Positions 36,001 to 44,149 of a DNA stretch of 64,000 nt are shown in pieces. Made by a program: the position numbers and the translations under genes. Each line of letters starts with the position of its first letter. Within the stretch, counting starts at the first letter, position 1. The notes beneath the pieces were generated by a model, which was not told where the DNA came from, did no database searches, and worked only from the letters and a program-made list of their open reading frames with translations. The stretch comes from Chamaea fasciata. Its lineage: Eukaryota; Chordata; Aves; Passeriformes; Sylviidae. The DNA lies in assembly GCA_029207755.1 (NCBI GenBank), contig JARCOQ010000004.1, positions 39,163,185 to 39,227,184 of the forward strand, read 5' to 3'.

Positions 36001-36900
36001 TCAGGCTGCTGCTGCCACCCTTATGGGAATTAAAAGAGCCCAGCTGCATGATGGGACCCGATCAACACCAAGAGCCCCTGGCCGAAACGAGCCAACTCAA
36101 AGTTTAAATCTGCCAAAGACAGCACTAGACTGACCATACACAAGGGTATTTATGCCGAGGGTATTCATAGACAAGCTCTTGTATCTCACCATAACTTCCA
36201 AAGTACTTAAAGAGCAAGACACACCTGGACTCTATGAGCCAAGGGGAGTTCTTTGGAACCCCCGCGAGGCGAGAACTCCCAGTGTGCAGCATGAGCAGCA
36301 AAGTGGATTGCACCTCCTCCTCAGCGGTGTGGACGAAAGGGAGCAGCAGTGGCGTAGGCCACCCCTCGAGACCCCTGCTTATTAATAAAGGCATTTAAAG
36401 GAGGAAACTGTGTCTCCTGCCATTTTTAACAGCTTGTCTCGACGTTTGTTAACAGCTGAGGTCCTGCAGACATCCTACAGAACTTGCAAAAAGCCGTTAC
36501 CCCGATACCCGGCGACCGTTCCCAAGCGATCGCGGAAGAGCAGGATCACGCTTCCCTCGGGACAGCCAATCCCGCAGGTGCCGCGCACGCACGGCCGGAC
36601 CCCATCATGGCGTGTCCCGGCCCGCGACCGTCACTTACCCAGCAGCCGGCCCAGGCGGCACACGCGCTTTTCACCTGCGGGGCGCTGCTCAGCGACAGCG
36701 CCCCGAAGCTCAGGGCCACCAGGGCGCATCCCAGGCCGGTCTGCAGCAGCCCCAGCCCAAGCAGCGGGTGGAAAGGCAGCGGGGGGCACGGACGGCGGCG
36801 CGACGGCGCGCCCGGGCGGAGGCGGGGCGACGAAAGCCCGGCCCCGCGGCGGACAGAGAGCCCGCCGCCGTCTGGGGCAGCGGGACCCCGGCAGCACCAT
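8280..36900 (-). CDS. ENTREP1: ENTREP1 (FAM189A2), endosomal transmembrane epsin interactor 1
   Basis: Membrane protein of the FAM189/ENTREP family with a CD20-like four-helix core. The mammalian protein binds the HECT ligase ITCH through PPxY motifs and epsin, and promotes CXCR4 endocytosis (known for the family). Coding exons on the - strand: 36639-36900, 32728-32784, 23886-23996, 22343-22486, 21485-21592, 21251-21366, 16964-17093, 11617-11774, 9590-9876, 8280-8486. Helices: exon 1 ([11 protein letters not shown]...), exons 2-3 (WKRPMLLL then [14 protein letters not shown]) and exon 5 ([21 protein letters not shown]). Exon 4 is Cys-rich. The cytoplasmic tail has PPPPY, the SKSDPVLL motif, [12 protein letters not shown] and the end [13 protein letters not shown]. 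Exon 1 shows an apparent frame break, exon 4 has a poor acceptor, and one exon is missing between 11775 and 16963 by phase. The promoter is the CpG island near 37 kb. Confidence 0.94.
8487..11616 (-). other. ENTREP1 last two introns, no other gene seen
   Basis: Apart from exon 9590-9876 the interval has no recognisable gene or large repeat. It contains an A-rich stretch near 10340-10530. Confidence 0.5.
9590..9876 (-). CDS. ENTREP1: ENTREP1 penultimate exon
   Basis: This 287-bp exon has acceptor GTCTTCAG and donor GTAGTT. It encodes [35 protein letters not shown] and [16 protein letters not shown], the most conserved part of the cytoplasmic tail. Confidence 0.96.
11617..11774 (-). CDS. ENTREP1: ENTREP1 tail exon with SKSDPVLL
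   Basis: This 158-bp exon has acceptor TTTTTTGTTTCTAG and donor GTGACT. It encodes an acidic/serine-rich stretch and [12 protein letters not shown], matching the conserved RSKSDPVL block of the family. It needs two bases from the preceding exon, so it cannot join exon 7 directly. Confidence 0.92.
12440..13460 (-). mobile_element. ERVL-type LTR, repeat-rich family
   Basis: Read on the - strand it begins near TTGGTTTTGTATTGGGTTTG. It carries many degenerate units of a 'hundred-odd-base, gctccagcac ... ccatgggtc' minisatellite and ends in a TGGTGGGTACCTGGCATC-like segment. I recognise this as a common avian LTR. Its open frames on both strands are not host genes. Confidence 0.7.
14393..14724 (-). 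mobile_element. ERVL-type solo LTR (TGTxCT...GGGGTTAAAC family)
   Basis: On the - strand it starts TGTACTACCTCTGGCTGG and ends GGGGTTAAACTGCCGCAG. It matches the avian LTR that begins with a TGTGCTGGTTTTGGCTGG-like sequence. No target-site duplication can be read. Confidence 0.7.
15054..15120. repeat. A-rich (AAAAC)n and poly-A
   Basis: About five AAAAC units are followed by A runs broken by single G and C bases. Confidence 0.95.
16964..17093 (-). CDS. ENTREP1: ENTREP1 exon 7, PPPPY motif
   Basis: This 130-bp exon has acceptor TTTATTGCAG and donor GTATGG. It encodes [25 protein letters not shown]; the PPPPY is an intact PPxY ligand for HECT-ligase WW domains. The first base completes a codon from exon 6 and the exon ends in phase 0, which does not fit the next exon found (11617-11774). 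Confidence 0.95.
17779..18326 (+). mobile_element. ERVL-type solo LTR
   Basis: It starts TGTCTTGGGTTTTGTAACC and contains the segment 'gccactccaggaggactta ... ccctgaccaacagggtgtcaagttgtatttctgactctgt' typical of a passerine LTR. It is related to the LTR at 60394-60932 in the opposite orientation. The 3' border is approximate; atata lies before the start and again just after the end. Confidence 0.7.
19415..19492 (-). mobile_element. CR1 3' end fragment
   Basis: It has the CR1 3'UTR signature 'agaaccatagaatatcctgagttggaagggacccacaagga' read in reverse orientation. Confidence 0.9.
21251..21366 (-). CDS. ENTREP1: ENTREP1 exon 6
   Basis: This 116-bp exon has acceptor TTGATTAG and donor GTAAAA. 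It encodes the acidic start of the tail, then [15 protein letters not shown]. The mammalian protein, as I recall it, has PPSY here; the codon read is CGT, giving RPSY, so one possible WW-domain ligand motif looks lost. Confidence 0.95.
21485..21592 (-). CDS. ENTREP1: ENTREP1 exon 5, last membrane helix
   Basis: This 108-bp exon has acceptor TTCTTCAG, donor GTAAGT and phase 0. It encodes [18 protein letters not shown], then [14 protein letters not shown], the hydrophobic fourth helix and its basic cytoplasmic border. Confidence 0.96.
22343..22486 (-). CDS. ENTREP1: ENTREP1 exon 4, Cys-rich loop
   Basis: It encodes [18 protein letters not shown] and CSAAHFLLK before donor GTACTC. The 3' border is clear and in phase. 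The 5' border is not: where the family alignment expects the exon to begin (near 22471) there is no AG. The nearest in-phase AG, at 22487-22488, adds five residues read from a T-rich stretch that looks like a polypyrimidine tract. Confidence 0.85.
22487..23885 (-). other. ENTREP1 intron 3
   Basis: No gene or repeat is recognised in this 1.4-kb AT-rich stretch. Confidence 0.5.
23886..23996 (-). CDS. ENTREP1: ENTREP1 exon 3
   Basis: This 111-bp exon has acceptor GTGTTCCAG, donor GTGAGC and phase 0. It encodes [14 protein letters not shown] and [11 protein letters not shown], the second membrane helix and following loop, ending VPGCDL as in mammals. Confidence 0.96.
26400..26985 (-). mobile_element. 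CR1 LINE fragment
   Basis: It holds the CR1 3' portion in reverse: a 'ctggaagggacct' 3' end, then 'gcctcctcttctccaggctgaacagcccca' and a 'cttctttgccacaagagcac' segment. There are gaps around 26520-26580. Confidence 0.8.
30158..30295. repeat. TA-rich, self-complementary simple repeat
   Basis: Alternating ATATAT/TATAAT units can fold back on themselves. Confidence 0.9.
30412..30655 (-). mobile_element. CR1 LINE 3' fragment
   Basis: 'tctgtaggaagggaccaac ... agctagttcaactgcctgacc' and 'agcctgttccagggtttcactgctc' are CR1 3'UTR blocks in reverse orientation. Confidence 0.8.
30700..30900 (-). mobile_element. Old CR1-like fragment
   Basis: 'cattgaatcacataataattgt' followed by 'gtaatctcctgctcaaaagcagggtcagc' resembles a diverged CR1 3' end in reverse orientation. 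Confidence 0.55.
31197..31922 (+). mobile_element. CR1 LINE fragment, 5'-truncated
   Basis: It reads in sense orientation from the C-terminal reverse transcriptase region ('agcagtgtgcccaggtggcc') through 'ggaggctcaggggggcctgattgc' to a CR1 3' end at 'ctacaattctgtgattctat'. Confidence 0.9.
32728..32784 (-). CDS. ENTREP1: ENTREP1 exon 2
   Basis: This 57-bp, 19-codon exon lies between acceptor ...GTTGTAG and donor GTAAGT. It encodes [15 protein letters not shown], the loop and start of the second helix. It is too short to stand out as an open frame and was found by its family motif TTWKRP; phase 0 on both sides. Confidence 0.95.
35300..35639 (+). mobile_element. Avian ERV LTR, antisense to ENTREP1
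   Basis: It has the block 'ggctaattaccatacgaaacgggg', a TATA-like 'acataaaaaagacc', then 'taggtgcgcgtgtgtttggg' and the R-U5-like 'gtaattaaacatacactttctaactttaaactgttagagag'. I recognise this layout from avian LTRs. The left border is not resolved. Confidence 0.65.
35720..36436 (+). mobile_element. Second avian LTR at the CpG-island edge
   Basis: It reads from 'tgttggttatagagttgtaatg' to 'tcgacgtttgttaaca', with AATAAA at 36384-36389 followed by 'gaggaaactgtgtctcctgccattttt'. The TG...CA ends and the polyadenylation signal near the 3' end fit an LTR. No target-site duplication was found. It ends about 200 bp from the coding part of ENTREP1 exon 1. Confidence 0.55.
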
Positions 36901-37250
36901 CGGGGGCGACACGGAAGGCGCGGGCGACGGCTCTCAGCGGGCAACCGCTGCGGCTGCCGGGCCGGGCCGGGCGGGGCCGCCCCGCCACCGCCCCCGCCCC
37001 CGCCCCCGTGACAGCCCCTCAGGCACCGACTTCCTGCGGCGCTTCCGCCGCCGCGCCTCCCGTGCAGGCTCCGCTGCGCTCTCCGGCGGGCAACACCGGC
37101 CCTGACCAAGCAGTGGCGGGGCTACCCTCCCAGCCGGCGCCGAGCCCGGCGCAAGGTGCTTCGCCGGAGCTCGGAAGCCGTCCTCTGCTCTCCCGGACCC
37201 TGAGCCATCCTTCCCGTCCCGGGTCTCCCCACTGATGCTGCTGTAGCCTT
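36480..37250 (-). promoter_or_regulatory. ENTREP1: CpG-island promoter of ENTREP1
   Basis: The stretch is strikingly GC- and CpG-rich compared with its AT-rich surroundings and covers exon 1. A run of CCCCCG units at about 36988-37008 offers Sp/KLF-type GC boxes. No TATA box is evident, as is usual for island promoters. The start site is not defined. Confidence 0.8.
36639..36900 (-). CDS. ENTREP1: ENTREP1 exon 1, coding part
   Basis: The donor GTAAGT follows the codons of AGCW (phase 0). The frame at the donor encodes [20 protein letters not shown] and the rest of the first membrane helix, matching the family. That frame has no ATG upstream. The best start, an ATG at 36900-36898 (MVLPGSRCP), is in the neighbouring frame. 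The two frames would join if the run of six G at 36781-36786 were one base shorter, so a sequencing or assembly indel, a real frameshift or a non-AUG start is possible. Confidence 0.8.
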
Positions 37251-38003
37251 TTTGCGATAGTTTTGGTGGGGTTTACCCGTCCTCTTGTTCCTGTGCTCCT
37301 TCCCTTGCCATTCTCCTTTGCCCTTTTATGCCTGGTCACTGTTGCTACCGAGCACTGTGCGTAAAGTTTTAAAATAACTCTTTACTGGGAGGAGGGTGCG
37401 GGACGCCTTTGGATTGCATTTCGCATTTTTGGCGCCCACCCCAACGAGTGGACGAGGTTTGGCAGAGATCAGAACGTGTGTCCTGTGTGTGCATGAACGT
37501 GGGTGGAATGCCACCCATGCCTGGGTGCTTGCCATGTTGTGTGAGGCAAGAGCAGAGGAACTTCTACCCTGCTTTCATATCTTCCCTCTCCCGCCCCCCA
37601 CCCCCCTTTAACTTTACCATCCCCCAGTATTCTTCCTCCTTGTTTTCCCTTCAAAGTCTTGCCGTGACCGTGGTTTGTCCTTCTCCACTAGATGCACTCC
37701 AAGGAAGGACAATCTGGAAATTATTTCAACTGTGTTTGGCTCTCTAGCTCAGCCAAAACAATTTTACACCTGCTTGGCTTGTCTAGACATGGCTTCAAGA
37801 AATATGAAAAATATAGCTTTTGGTACTTAAGGAAAATAAGGCATGTTAAAACGGGTCATTGACTCAGATAACAGCTGTTGCTCCTCTTCAGAGAAAGGTG
37901 CAGAAGTCACTTTTGGAGTTGCACCCGTATTGCATCTCTTGGTTTGTTTGTTTGTTTATTTTTTAACCAAAATATTCAGGATTTAGAGCACTCCTTACCA
38001 ACC
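37251..38003. other. Intergenic, no gene seen
   Basis: Unique-looking sequence upstream of ENTREP1, ending in a poly-A run at 38004-38030 that borders a CR1 fragment. Confidence 0.5.
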
Positions 38004-38030
<27 letters not shown>

Positions 38031-38037
<7 letters not shown>

Positions 38038-38504
38038 GTATCCTGAGTTGGAAGGGACCCACAAGGATCATTGAGTCCAACTTCTGGCTTGCACAGGACA
38101 CCCCAGAGTCACACCATGTGCTTGAATGTATTGTCCAAATGCTCCTTGAACCCTGTCAGGCTTGGTGCTGTGACTATTTCCCTGAGGAGCCTGTTCCAGT
38201 GCCCACATCCTTTGTGTGAAGAATCTTTTTCTAATATATAACCTAAACCTCCCCTAACATAACTTCAGGCCATTCCCTTGGGCCCTGCCACTGGTCACCA
38301 CAGAGAAAAGTGTTTGCCCTTCTTCTTCCCCTCACAAGGAAATTGTAGATTGTGATGAAGCCTCCCCTCAGACTCCTTTTCTCCAGGCTGAACAAACCAA
38401 GTGACTTCAGCCACTCCTGATAAGGCTTCTCCTCTAAGGCCCTTCACCAGACTCATGGCCCTCCTTGAACACCTGTGGAGTTCCTCCGCCCCAAGAGGTC
38501 GAGA
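38031..38504 (-). mobile_element. CR1 LINE 3' fragment
   Basis: It begins 'gagtatcctgagttggaagggacccacaaggatcattgagtccaac' and runs to 'cttgaacacctgtggagttcctccgcc'. It is the reverse orientation of a CR1 3' portion and abuts the start of the next CR1 at 38505. Confidence 0.92.
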
Positions 38505-38895
38505 TCACAGAATCACTGAATTTCTAGGTTGGAAGAGACCTTCAAGATCATTGAGTCCAACCCATGCCCTAACACCTCAACTAGATCATGGCACTGAGTG
38601 CCACATCCAGGCAACCTTTCTTTTAAACACATCCAGGGATGATGACTCCACAGCTCTCGGGGCAGACCATTCCAGTGCTTTATCACTCTTCCAGTAAAAA
38701 AAACTTTTTCCTAATATCCAACCTATATTTCCCTTGGTGCAGCCTGTGTCCCCTTGTTCTGTCAGTTGCTGCCTGGAGAAGGAGACCAATCCCCAGCTAT
38801 CTACAACCACCCTTCAAAAGTTGTAGAGAGTGATAAGGTCACCTCTGAGTCTCCTTTTCTCCAGGGTAAACAACCCCAGCTCCTTCAGCCGTTCC

Positions 38896-40011
38896 TCACA
38901 GGGTTTGTGTTCCAAGCCCCTCACCAGCCTCGTTGCCTCCTCTGGACACGCTCAAGTGTCTCAACATCCTTGCTAAACTGAGGGGCCAGAACTGGACACA
39001 GCACTCAAGGTGTGGCCTCACCAGTGTCCAGTACTGGGGAAGAATGACCTCCCTGTTCCTGCTGGCCACACTATTCCTGATCCAGACCAGGATACCTTTG
39101 GCCTTCTTGGCCACCAGGGCACACTGCTGGCTCATGTTCAGCTGCTGCCACCAGAACCCCCAGGTCCCTTTCCTCCTGGACACTGTCCAGCCACATTGTG
39201 CCCAGCCTATAATGCTGCAGGGGGTTATTGTGGCCAAATGCAGGACTTGGCACTTGGACTTATTAAACTGCATCTTGTTAGACTCTGCCCATCCATCCAA
39301 CCATTCAAGGTCTCTTTGCAGAACCCTCCTACCTTCCAACAGATCGATACACACTCCCAGCGTAGTGTCATCTGCAAATTTACTAATGAAAGACTCAATT
39401 CCCTTATCCATGTCATCAATAAAGATATTGAATTGAACGGGCCCCAGCACAGACCCCTGAGGAACAGCACTAGTGACTGGCTGCCAGCTGGATGCAGCAC
39501 CACTCACCACCACTCTCTGGGCTTGGCCATTCAGCCAGTTCCTAACCCAGCAAAGAATGCTCCTGTCCAAACCATGGGCTGCCAGCTTTTCCAGGAGTAT
39601 GCTGTGGGAGACAGTGTCAAAGGCCTTGCTGAAGTCCAAATAGACAACATCCACAGCCTTTCCCGCATCCACCAGGCGGGTCACCTGGTCATAAAAGGAG
39701 ATCAGGTTGGTCAACCATGACCTACCCCTCCTAAACCCATGCTGGCTGGGTCTGATACCCTGGCCATCCTGTAAATTCTGTGTGATGAAACTCAGTATAA
39801 ACTCTTCCATTATCTTTCCAAGTACTGAGGTCAGGCTGACTGGTCTATAATTACTGGGATCCTTTTTCCCACCCTTTTTGTGAATGGGTGTCACATTGGC
39901 CAGCTTCCAGTCATCTGGAACCTCACTAGTGAGCCAGGACTGTTGGTAAATGGTGGAGAGTGGCTTTGCAAGCTCATCTGCCAACTCTCTCATCTCTCGG
40001 ATGGATCCCAT
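38896..40011 (-). pseudogene. CR1 ORF2 reverse transcriptase block
   Basis: An uninterrupted 371-codon block from an ATG at 40011. It has the non-LTR reverse transcriptase motifs in order: [40 protein letters not shown] (motif A), [17 protein letters not shown] (motif B) and FADDTTLG (catalytic motif C). The last 60 residues look frame-shifted, and the upstream ORF2 part is in another frame, so it is a remnant and not an active enzyme. Confidence 0.9.
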
Positions 40012-40044
40012 CTGGTCCTATAGATTTATGAATACCCAAACATC

Positions 40045-41440
40045 TCAGCAATTCTGACTGCCTCCTCTTGGATAATGGGGACCATTCTGTTCCCTGACAC
40101 CATCTACCAGCCCAGGAAGACAGTTGTCTTGAAGGCAAGTCATCTTCCCACTAAAAACTGAGGTAAAGTAGGCATTAAACACTTCTGCCTTTTCCTCATC
40201 TGCAGATACTAAGTTCCCTCCCTCATTCAATAAAGAATAAAGGTTGGTCTTACCCTTCCTTTTACCATTAATATATTTGTAAAAATATTTTTCATTATCC
40301 TTTACAGAAGTCACCATTTTAAGTTCAAACTGAGCTTTGGCCTCCTTAATTTTTTTCCTGCATGCTCTAGCAGCCCCCTTAAATACTTCCTGAGAGACCT
40401 GACCATCCTTCCAAAGATGATACATTCTCTTTTTATTCCCAAGTTCCTCCAAAATCTTGTTGCCCAACCAGGCTGGACGTTTACCTCGTCAACTTATCTT
40501 TTGGCACACAGGGTCAGTCTGTTCCTGTGCCCTCAAGATCTCTGTTTTGAGGCATGCCCACCTTTCCTGAACTCCTTTGTTTGTAGAGGGCTGCTTCCCA
40601 AGGAACTCTCTGAATAAGTCTCCTAACTAGGCCAAAGTCTGCCTTCCGGAAGTCCAATGCAAGAGTCTTACTGGTGCTTCTCCTGATTTCACCAAATATT
40701 GAGAACTCTATAATTTCGTGATCACTCTCCCCCAAGCAGCCTCCAACCACCACATCTCCCACCAGGCCATCTCTATTTGCAAACAGCAGATCTAACACAG
40801 TCCCTTCCCCTGATGGGCTCACTCACCAGCTGCGACAAATATTGTCCTCCATACACTCTAAAAATTTCCTGGAGTGCCTCTTTTCTGCTATATTAAGTTC
40901 CCAGCAGATGTCTGGCAGTTTGAAGTCACCTACAAGAACAAGGGCTGATGATCCTGAAACATTATCTAGCTGCTTATAGAAGAAGTTGTCCACCTCTTCT
41001 TCCTGGTTGGGTGGATGATAACAAACTCCCAGTAGGATGTCAGCCTTGTTGGCTTTCCCCTTAATTCTTACCCATAGGCATTCAACTCCATCTTCATTAG
41101 TTTCAATACCTATGGTGTCAAAAGTCTCCTAAATCTAAAGGGCCACCCCTCCACCTCTTCTTCCTTTCCTGTCTCTTCTGAAGAGCTTGTAGCCATCCAG
41201 TGCAGTGCTCCAACTATGAGTCATCCCACCACATTTCTGTGATGGCAACTACATCATAGCTTTGCTGTTGCGCCATGGTGTCCAGCTCTTCTTGTTTGTT
41301 ATCCATGCTGCATACATTGGTATACATGCACTTCAGCTGGGCTACTGACTTCACCCCTAACTCAGGCTTACCACCCTTGGGCCTGCTGCCAGACAGCCCA
41401 GCTGCATCCCCTTCCCCCTTTAAACCTAGTTTAAAGCCCT
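40045..41440 (-). pseudogene. CR1 ORF2 endonuclease and linker remnants
   Basis: 40514-40822 encodes the C-terminal part of the apurinic-like endonuclease (LDLLFANRDGLVGDV, GESDHEIIEF). 40045-40467 encodes the linker before the reverse transcriptase (YKYINGKRKGKTNLYSLL, FNAYFTSVF). Nucleotide similarity to CR1 endonuclease continues to about 41440, in broken frames. Confidence 0.85.
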
Positions 41441-41466
41441 CTTAATGAGGTCTGCTAGTTCATGAG

Positions 41467-42289
41467 TGTCTCAGTTTGGGAAGACAGGTATCTGCCAGGA
41501 AAAGCTGGAGTTTCCCTTGGAATGGAAAATGTAAACCATGCCCTTCCCTTCTCCCCCCCCCCCGCCCCCCCCCCCCTCCCGCTTTTTCCAATTATATATT
41601 TGCAGTTAAAGGCTTTCAGGCAAAGATTTGGGGATAGAAATAGCAGCTCTTTACTAGTATGTATAACAAAGCAAACAAAAACAACTACAGCATTAATAAC
41701 AATACAGTACCAAGAACCTTGAGGGCTTTGTTTCACAAAAACCCAGGGCAGTTTAATCTCGATGCCCCCTCAGGTTCCTCAGAGCACCAAGCTGGAGCAG
41801 TGGAAAAGTCCCGGGCTGGCAGCTGGAATGGCAGGATGTCCCGGCAGGGTGTCCCGGCAGGGCAGGGGGTGCAGGGTCACACTGTAGCAAGAAGAGCAGT
41901 GCTGAAGAAGCCACGAGGCGGCGGGACAGGTCTCGCCCAGCTCCAGCAGGGCAGCAGAGGAGCTCAGAATTCCAGGTCAGGTGAGCAGTGGATGGCAGAC
42001 CTCCCAGGACTGGACCCCTCCAGCGACAGTGAATTCCTCTCACAGCAAGCAGCAACCAGCCGTTCTCTCTCCCTGAATGCCAAAAAGACAGAGCACGAAG
42101 GTGCCTCCAGCTCACTCCTTTACCTTTCCCAAAACTCAGTTATCTCCCCCTCTGGGCTTTGGCCACCTCTTTGTTTTGGTCAAGTACTCTTAAGTATCCA
42201 ACACTTAAGTGTTGGATACTTAAGTCTCCTAGTAACTTATGAGGAAAAGAATTCTTTAGAGTAAAAAGGAACAAACCTAACCCCCAACA
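41467..42289. mobile_element. Solo LTR, 823 bp, with ATGAG target-site duplication
   Basis: It starts TGTCTCAG and ends CCCAACA. ATGAG occurs directly before (41462-41466) and directly after (42290-42294), a 5-bp duplication as expected for ERVL-type integration. It lies inside CR1 ORF2 sequence, so it is younger than that CR1. It shares its length with the LTR at 53472-54296. A C-homopolymer tract at about 41553-41580 and a 36-bp palindrome at 42189-42224 lie inside. Transcriptional orientation is uncertain. Confidence 0.88.
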
Positions 42290-42363
42290 ATGAGCTAAAA
42301 ACCTTCTGCCCTTAACAGAGTTGTATCCCATCTGGTTCCCACAGAGCAGGTGGTGTAAAAAGA

Positions 42364-43007
42364 TGCCCCACAATCAAAGAATCCAAAATTTTGCCAATGA
42401 CACAGTTATAAATGATCAGCTAATTTCATAAAATAAAAGAATTTATTAAAAATTGATAATAAAAAACCTGATAAAGCTACAAGCAAAATGCAGTTCCGAT
42501 CCCAGGAATCGGCGCTGGGTGAACTACGGATCCGGCTTTCTGGCAGCGAATCCCCCCTGATTCACAATTTCAGTCTGTGCAGGGTTTACATTTATACAGT
42601 TTTTCTGGTTTGCACAGTCGATTACTTCATCTGTCTTTGTTCCTCTGGTTCTTGATGCATATTCATTTGGTTCCTTTTCTGGTCGCTGGTCTGGTGAACA
42701 GTTTTTTTCCGGGGAGGAATAGGCTTTTGTCTGGGCTTACAGGAATCTAGTATTCAGATGTACATCCTTGACGAGATAGATGAGATTGATATCAGGTGTT
42801 GATCACCGGGCCAATGACCGCTGATGGCGGTGCTTAGCTCCATCTCTCATGGGTGCCTCCCTCCCTTCTCTTGAGAGTGGGCGACTCCCGGATTCCTGGC
42901 AAAGGCAGTCCTTCCTAAGGAATGAAACATTCCTTAAACTTAAAAATACGATTTTATACAGCATATCATGATAAACACGAATTAATTCCAGGATATTCAT
43001 CACAACA
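42364..43007 (-). mobile_element. Probable LTR inside the CR1
   Basis: On the - strand it begins TGTTGTGATGAATATCC and carries AATAAA near 42441-42446. It separates CR1 ORF2 from the ORF1 remnant. Borders are approximate and no target-site duplication was found. Confidence 0.5.
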
Positions 43008-43029
43008 CCAGCCCTCAAAGCCATTTGTT

Positions 43030-43495
43030 AATTATGTGAGTTCTCCTATTTCTTTCATCATTTTTCTCCGCCACCAAAGCGACTGAGAAGAACACTACCT
43101 GTGCCCCTGTCCTATCAACCACGTGATCCAGTGCCCTAAAGTCCCTTTTAATTGCCTTGACACTCCTCTTTTCGATCTCATCACTGCCAGCCTAGAGTGG
43201 GATCAGCAGTGGGTAATAATCAGAGGGCTGAATCAGCCCAGGATGTCTCCCAGTGATATTTCATACCCAGGCCCTAGGGAGGCAGCAGACCTCCCTGTGG
43301 GATGGGTCTGGTCGACATATGGAGCCCTCTGTTCTCCTCAGAAGGGAGTCACCTTCTACAATTACCCTTCTTTTCTTCTTGATGTTAGAGGTGGTGATCC
43401 GTCTTACAGATGAATCATAATTGGGAGGCTCATTGGGCAGATAATTTTCTTCAAAATCATCTGTGAGGTATGCCCCTGCAAGCCCAAGAAAAAGC
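43030..43495 (-). pseudogene. CR1 ORF1 remnant
   Basis: The - strand frame contains RRVIVEGDSLLRRTEGSIC and RPDPSHREVCCLP, matching the 'GDSLLRGTEGPICRPDP..REVCCLPGA' block typical of CR1 ORF1. It ends where LTR sequence begins. Confidence 0.85.
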
Positions 43496-43499
43496 ACTC

Positions 43500-43825
43500 C
43501 ACCCCAAGTTACAAATCAGGTATCAACCTAGAATATTCTCCTCCTCTTTTGTTATCATTGATTAAAGTTAGACTGCAATATCCCCACTTCAGTTATTCCT
43601 ATTGGTAACCTTACTTCAGCCCACCCCTTTGCAGTCCTTGTTCCTCTCGCTATTGGACCCTGACCCTAAACTCCGTCTTTGCTCTACCCTATAAAACCTA
43701 CCACCCTACCTTTGTTCTTGTTCTTGTTCCTGGTCAGCATTGGAGTTATGTTGTAATAAAAAATACTCGGATTTCCAAATAAGAACCTGTCTCATCTTTA
43801 TCTACGCTGATCATCAGTGGCTGTC
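43500..43825 (+). mobile_element. Avian ERV LTR, 3' part
   Basis: It has a TATA box (tataaaa, 43690-43696), AATAAA at 43755-43760 and a U5-like 'aacctgtctcatctttatctacgctgatca'. This spacing is that of a compact retroviral LTR. It abuts the end of the CR1 ORF1 remnant. Confidence 0.65.
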
Positions 43826-43869
43826 TGAGACACCAGGGCCCCAGGGGAGTAGTTGCACCCCCATGAAGT

Positions 43870-44130
43870 GGATGGCAAGAGACACTCTTTAGCAGTTTAG
43901 CATATTTTTGTGGTGCCCAGAATTGCCTCAAGCTGAGGCTGCCCCTGAGCAGAGCAGGACAATTCCCTCCCTTGCCTGGTTGGCAATGCTGTTTCTGATG
44001 CCCCCCAGGACATGGTAGCCCTCCTGGCTGCCAGGGCACTGCTGGTGCATGTTCAACTCACCATTAACCAGGACGCCTAGGTCCCTTTCTGTGGTGCTGC
44101 TTTCCAGCTTCTTGTTCAGCAGGTAGGAAA
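43870..44130 (-). mobile_element. CR1 LINE fragment
   Basis: 'ctggcagccagg... tggtgcatgttcaactcaccattaaccaggacgcctaggtcccttt' in reverse orientation matches the C-terminal ORF2 region of CR1. Confidence 0.85.
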
Positions 44131-44149
44131 AATACATACTTATGCCTGA

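Larger units (their letters stand above)
32785..36638 (-). other. ENTREP1 intron 1
   Basis: No host gene is seen besides ENTREP1. The 3'-most kilobase next to exon 1 is occupied by two LTRs in antisense orientation to ENTREP1. Confidence 0.6.
38505..43495 (-). mobile_element. Long CR1 LINE with ORF1 and ORF2, split by LTR insertions
   Basis: Reading right to left: an ORF1 remnant (43030-43495), the endonuclease part of ORF2 (40514-41440), the ORF2 middle (40045-40467), reverse transcriptase (38896-40011) and the 3'UTR ending at 'atcacagaatcactgaatttctaggttggaagagacc'. An 823-bp solo LTR (41467-42289) and another LTR (about 42364-43007) interrupt it. Several stops and frameshifts separate the coding blocks, so the copy is dead, though long for a bird genome, where most CR1 copies are short. 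Confidence 0.9.

Noticed and set aside
36410..37235. Long overlapping open frames on both strands in the GC-rich region
   Set aside because: They arise because stop codons are rare at this GC content. Only the - strand frame that reaches the ENTREP1 exon 1 donor has family similarity.
38933..39720. Long + strand frames (167 and 236 codons)
   Set aside because: They are the opposite-strand reading of the CR1 reverse transcriptase block.
41659..42264. A 201-codon + strand frame
   Set aside because: It lies wholly inside the solo LTR, and the equivalent region of the other LTR copy is broken up.
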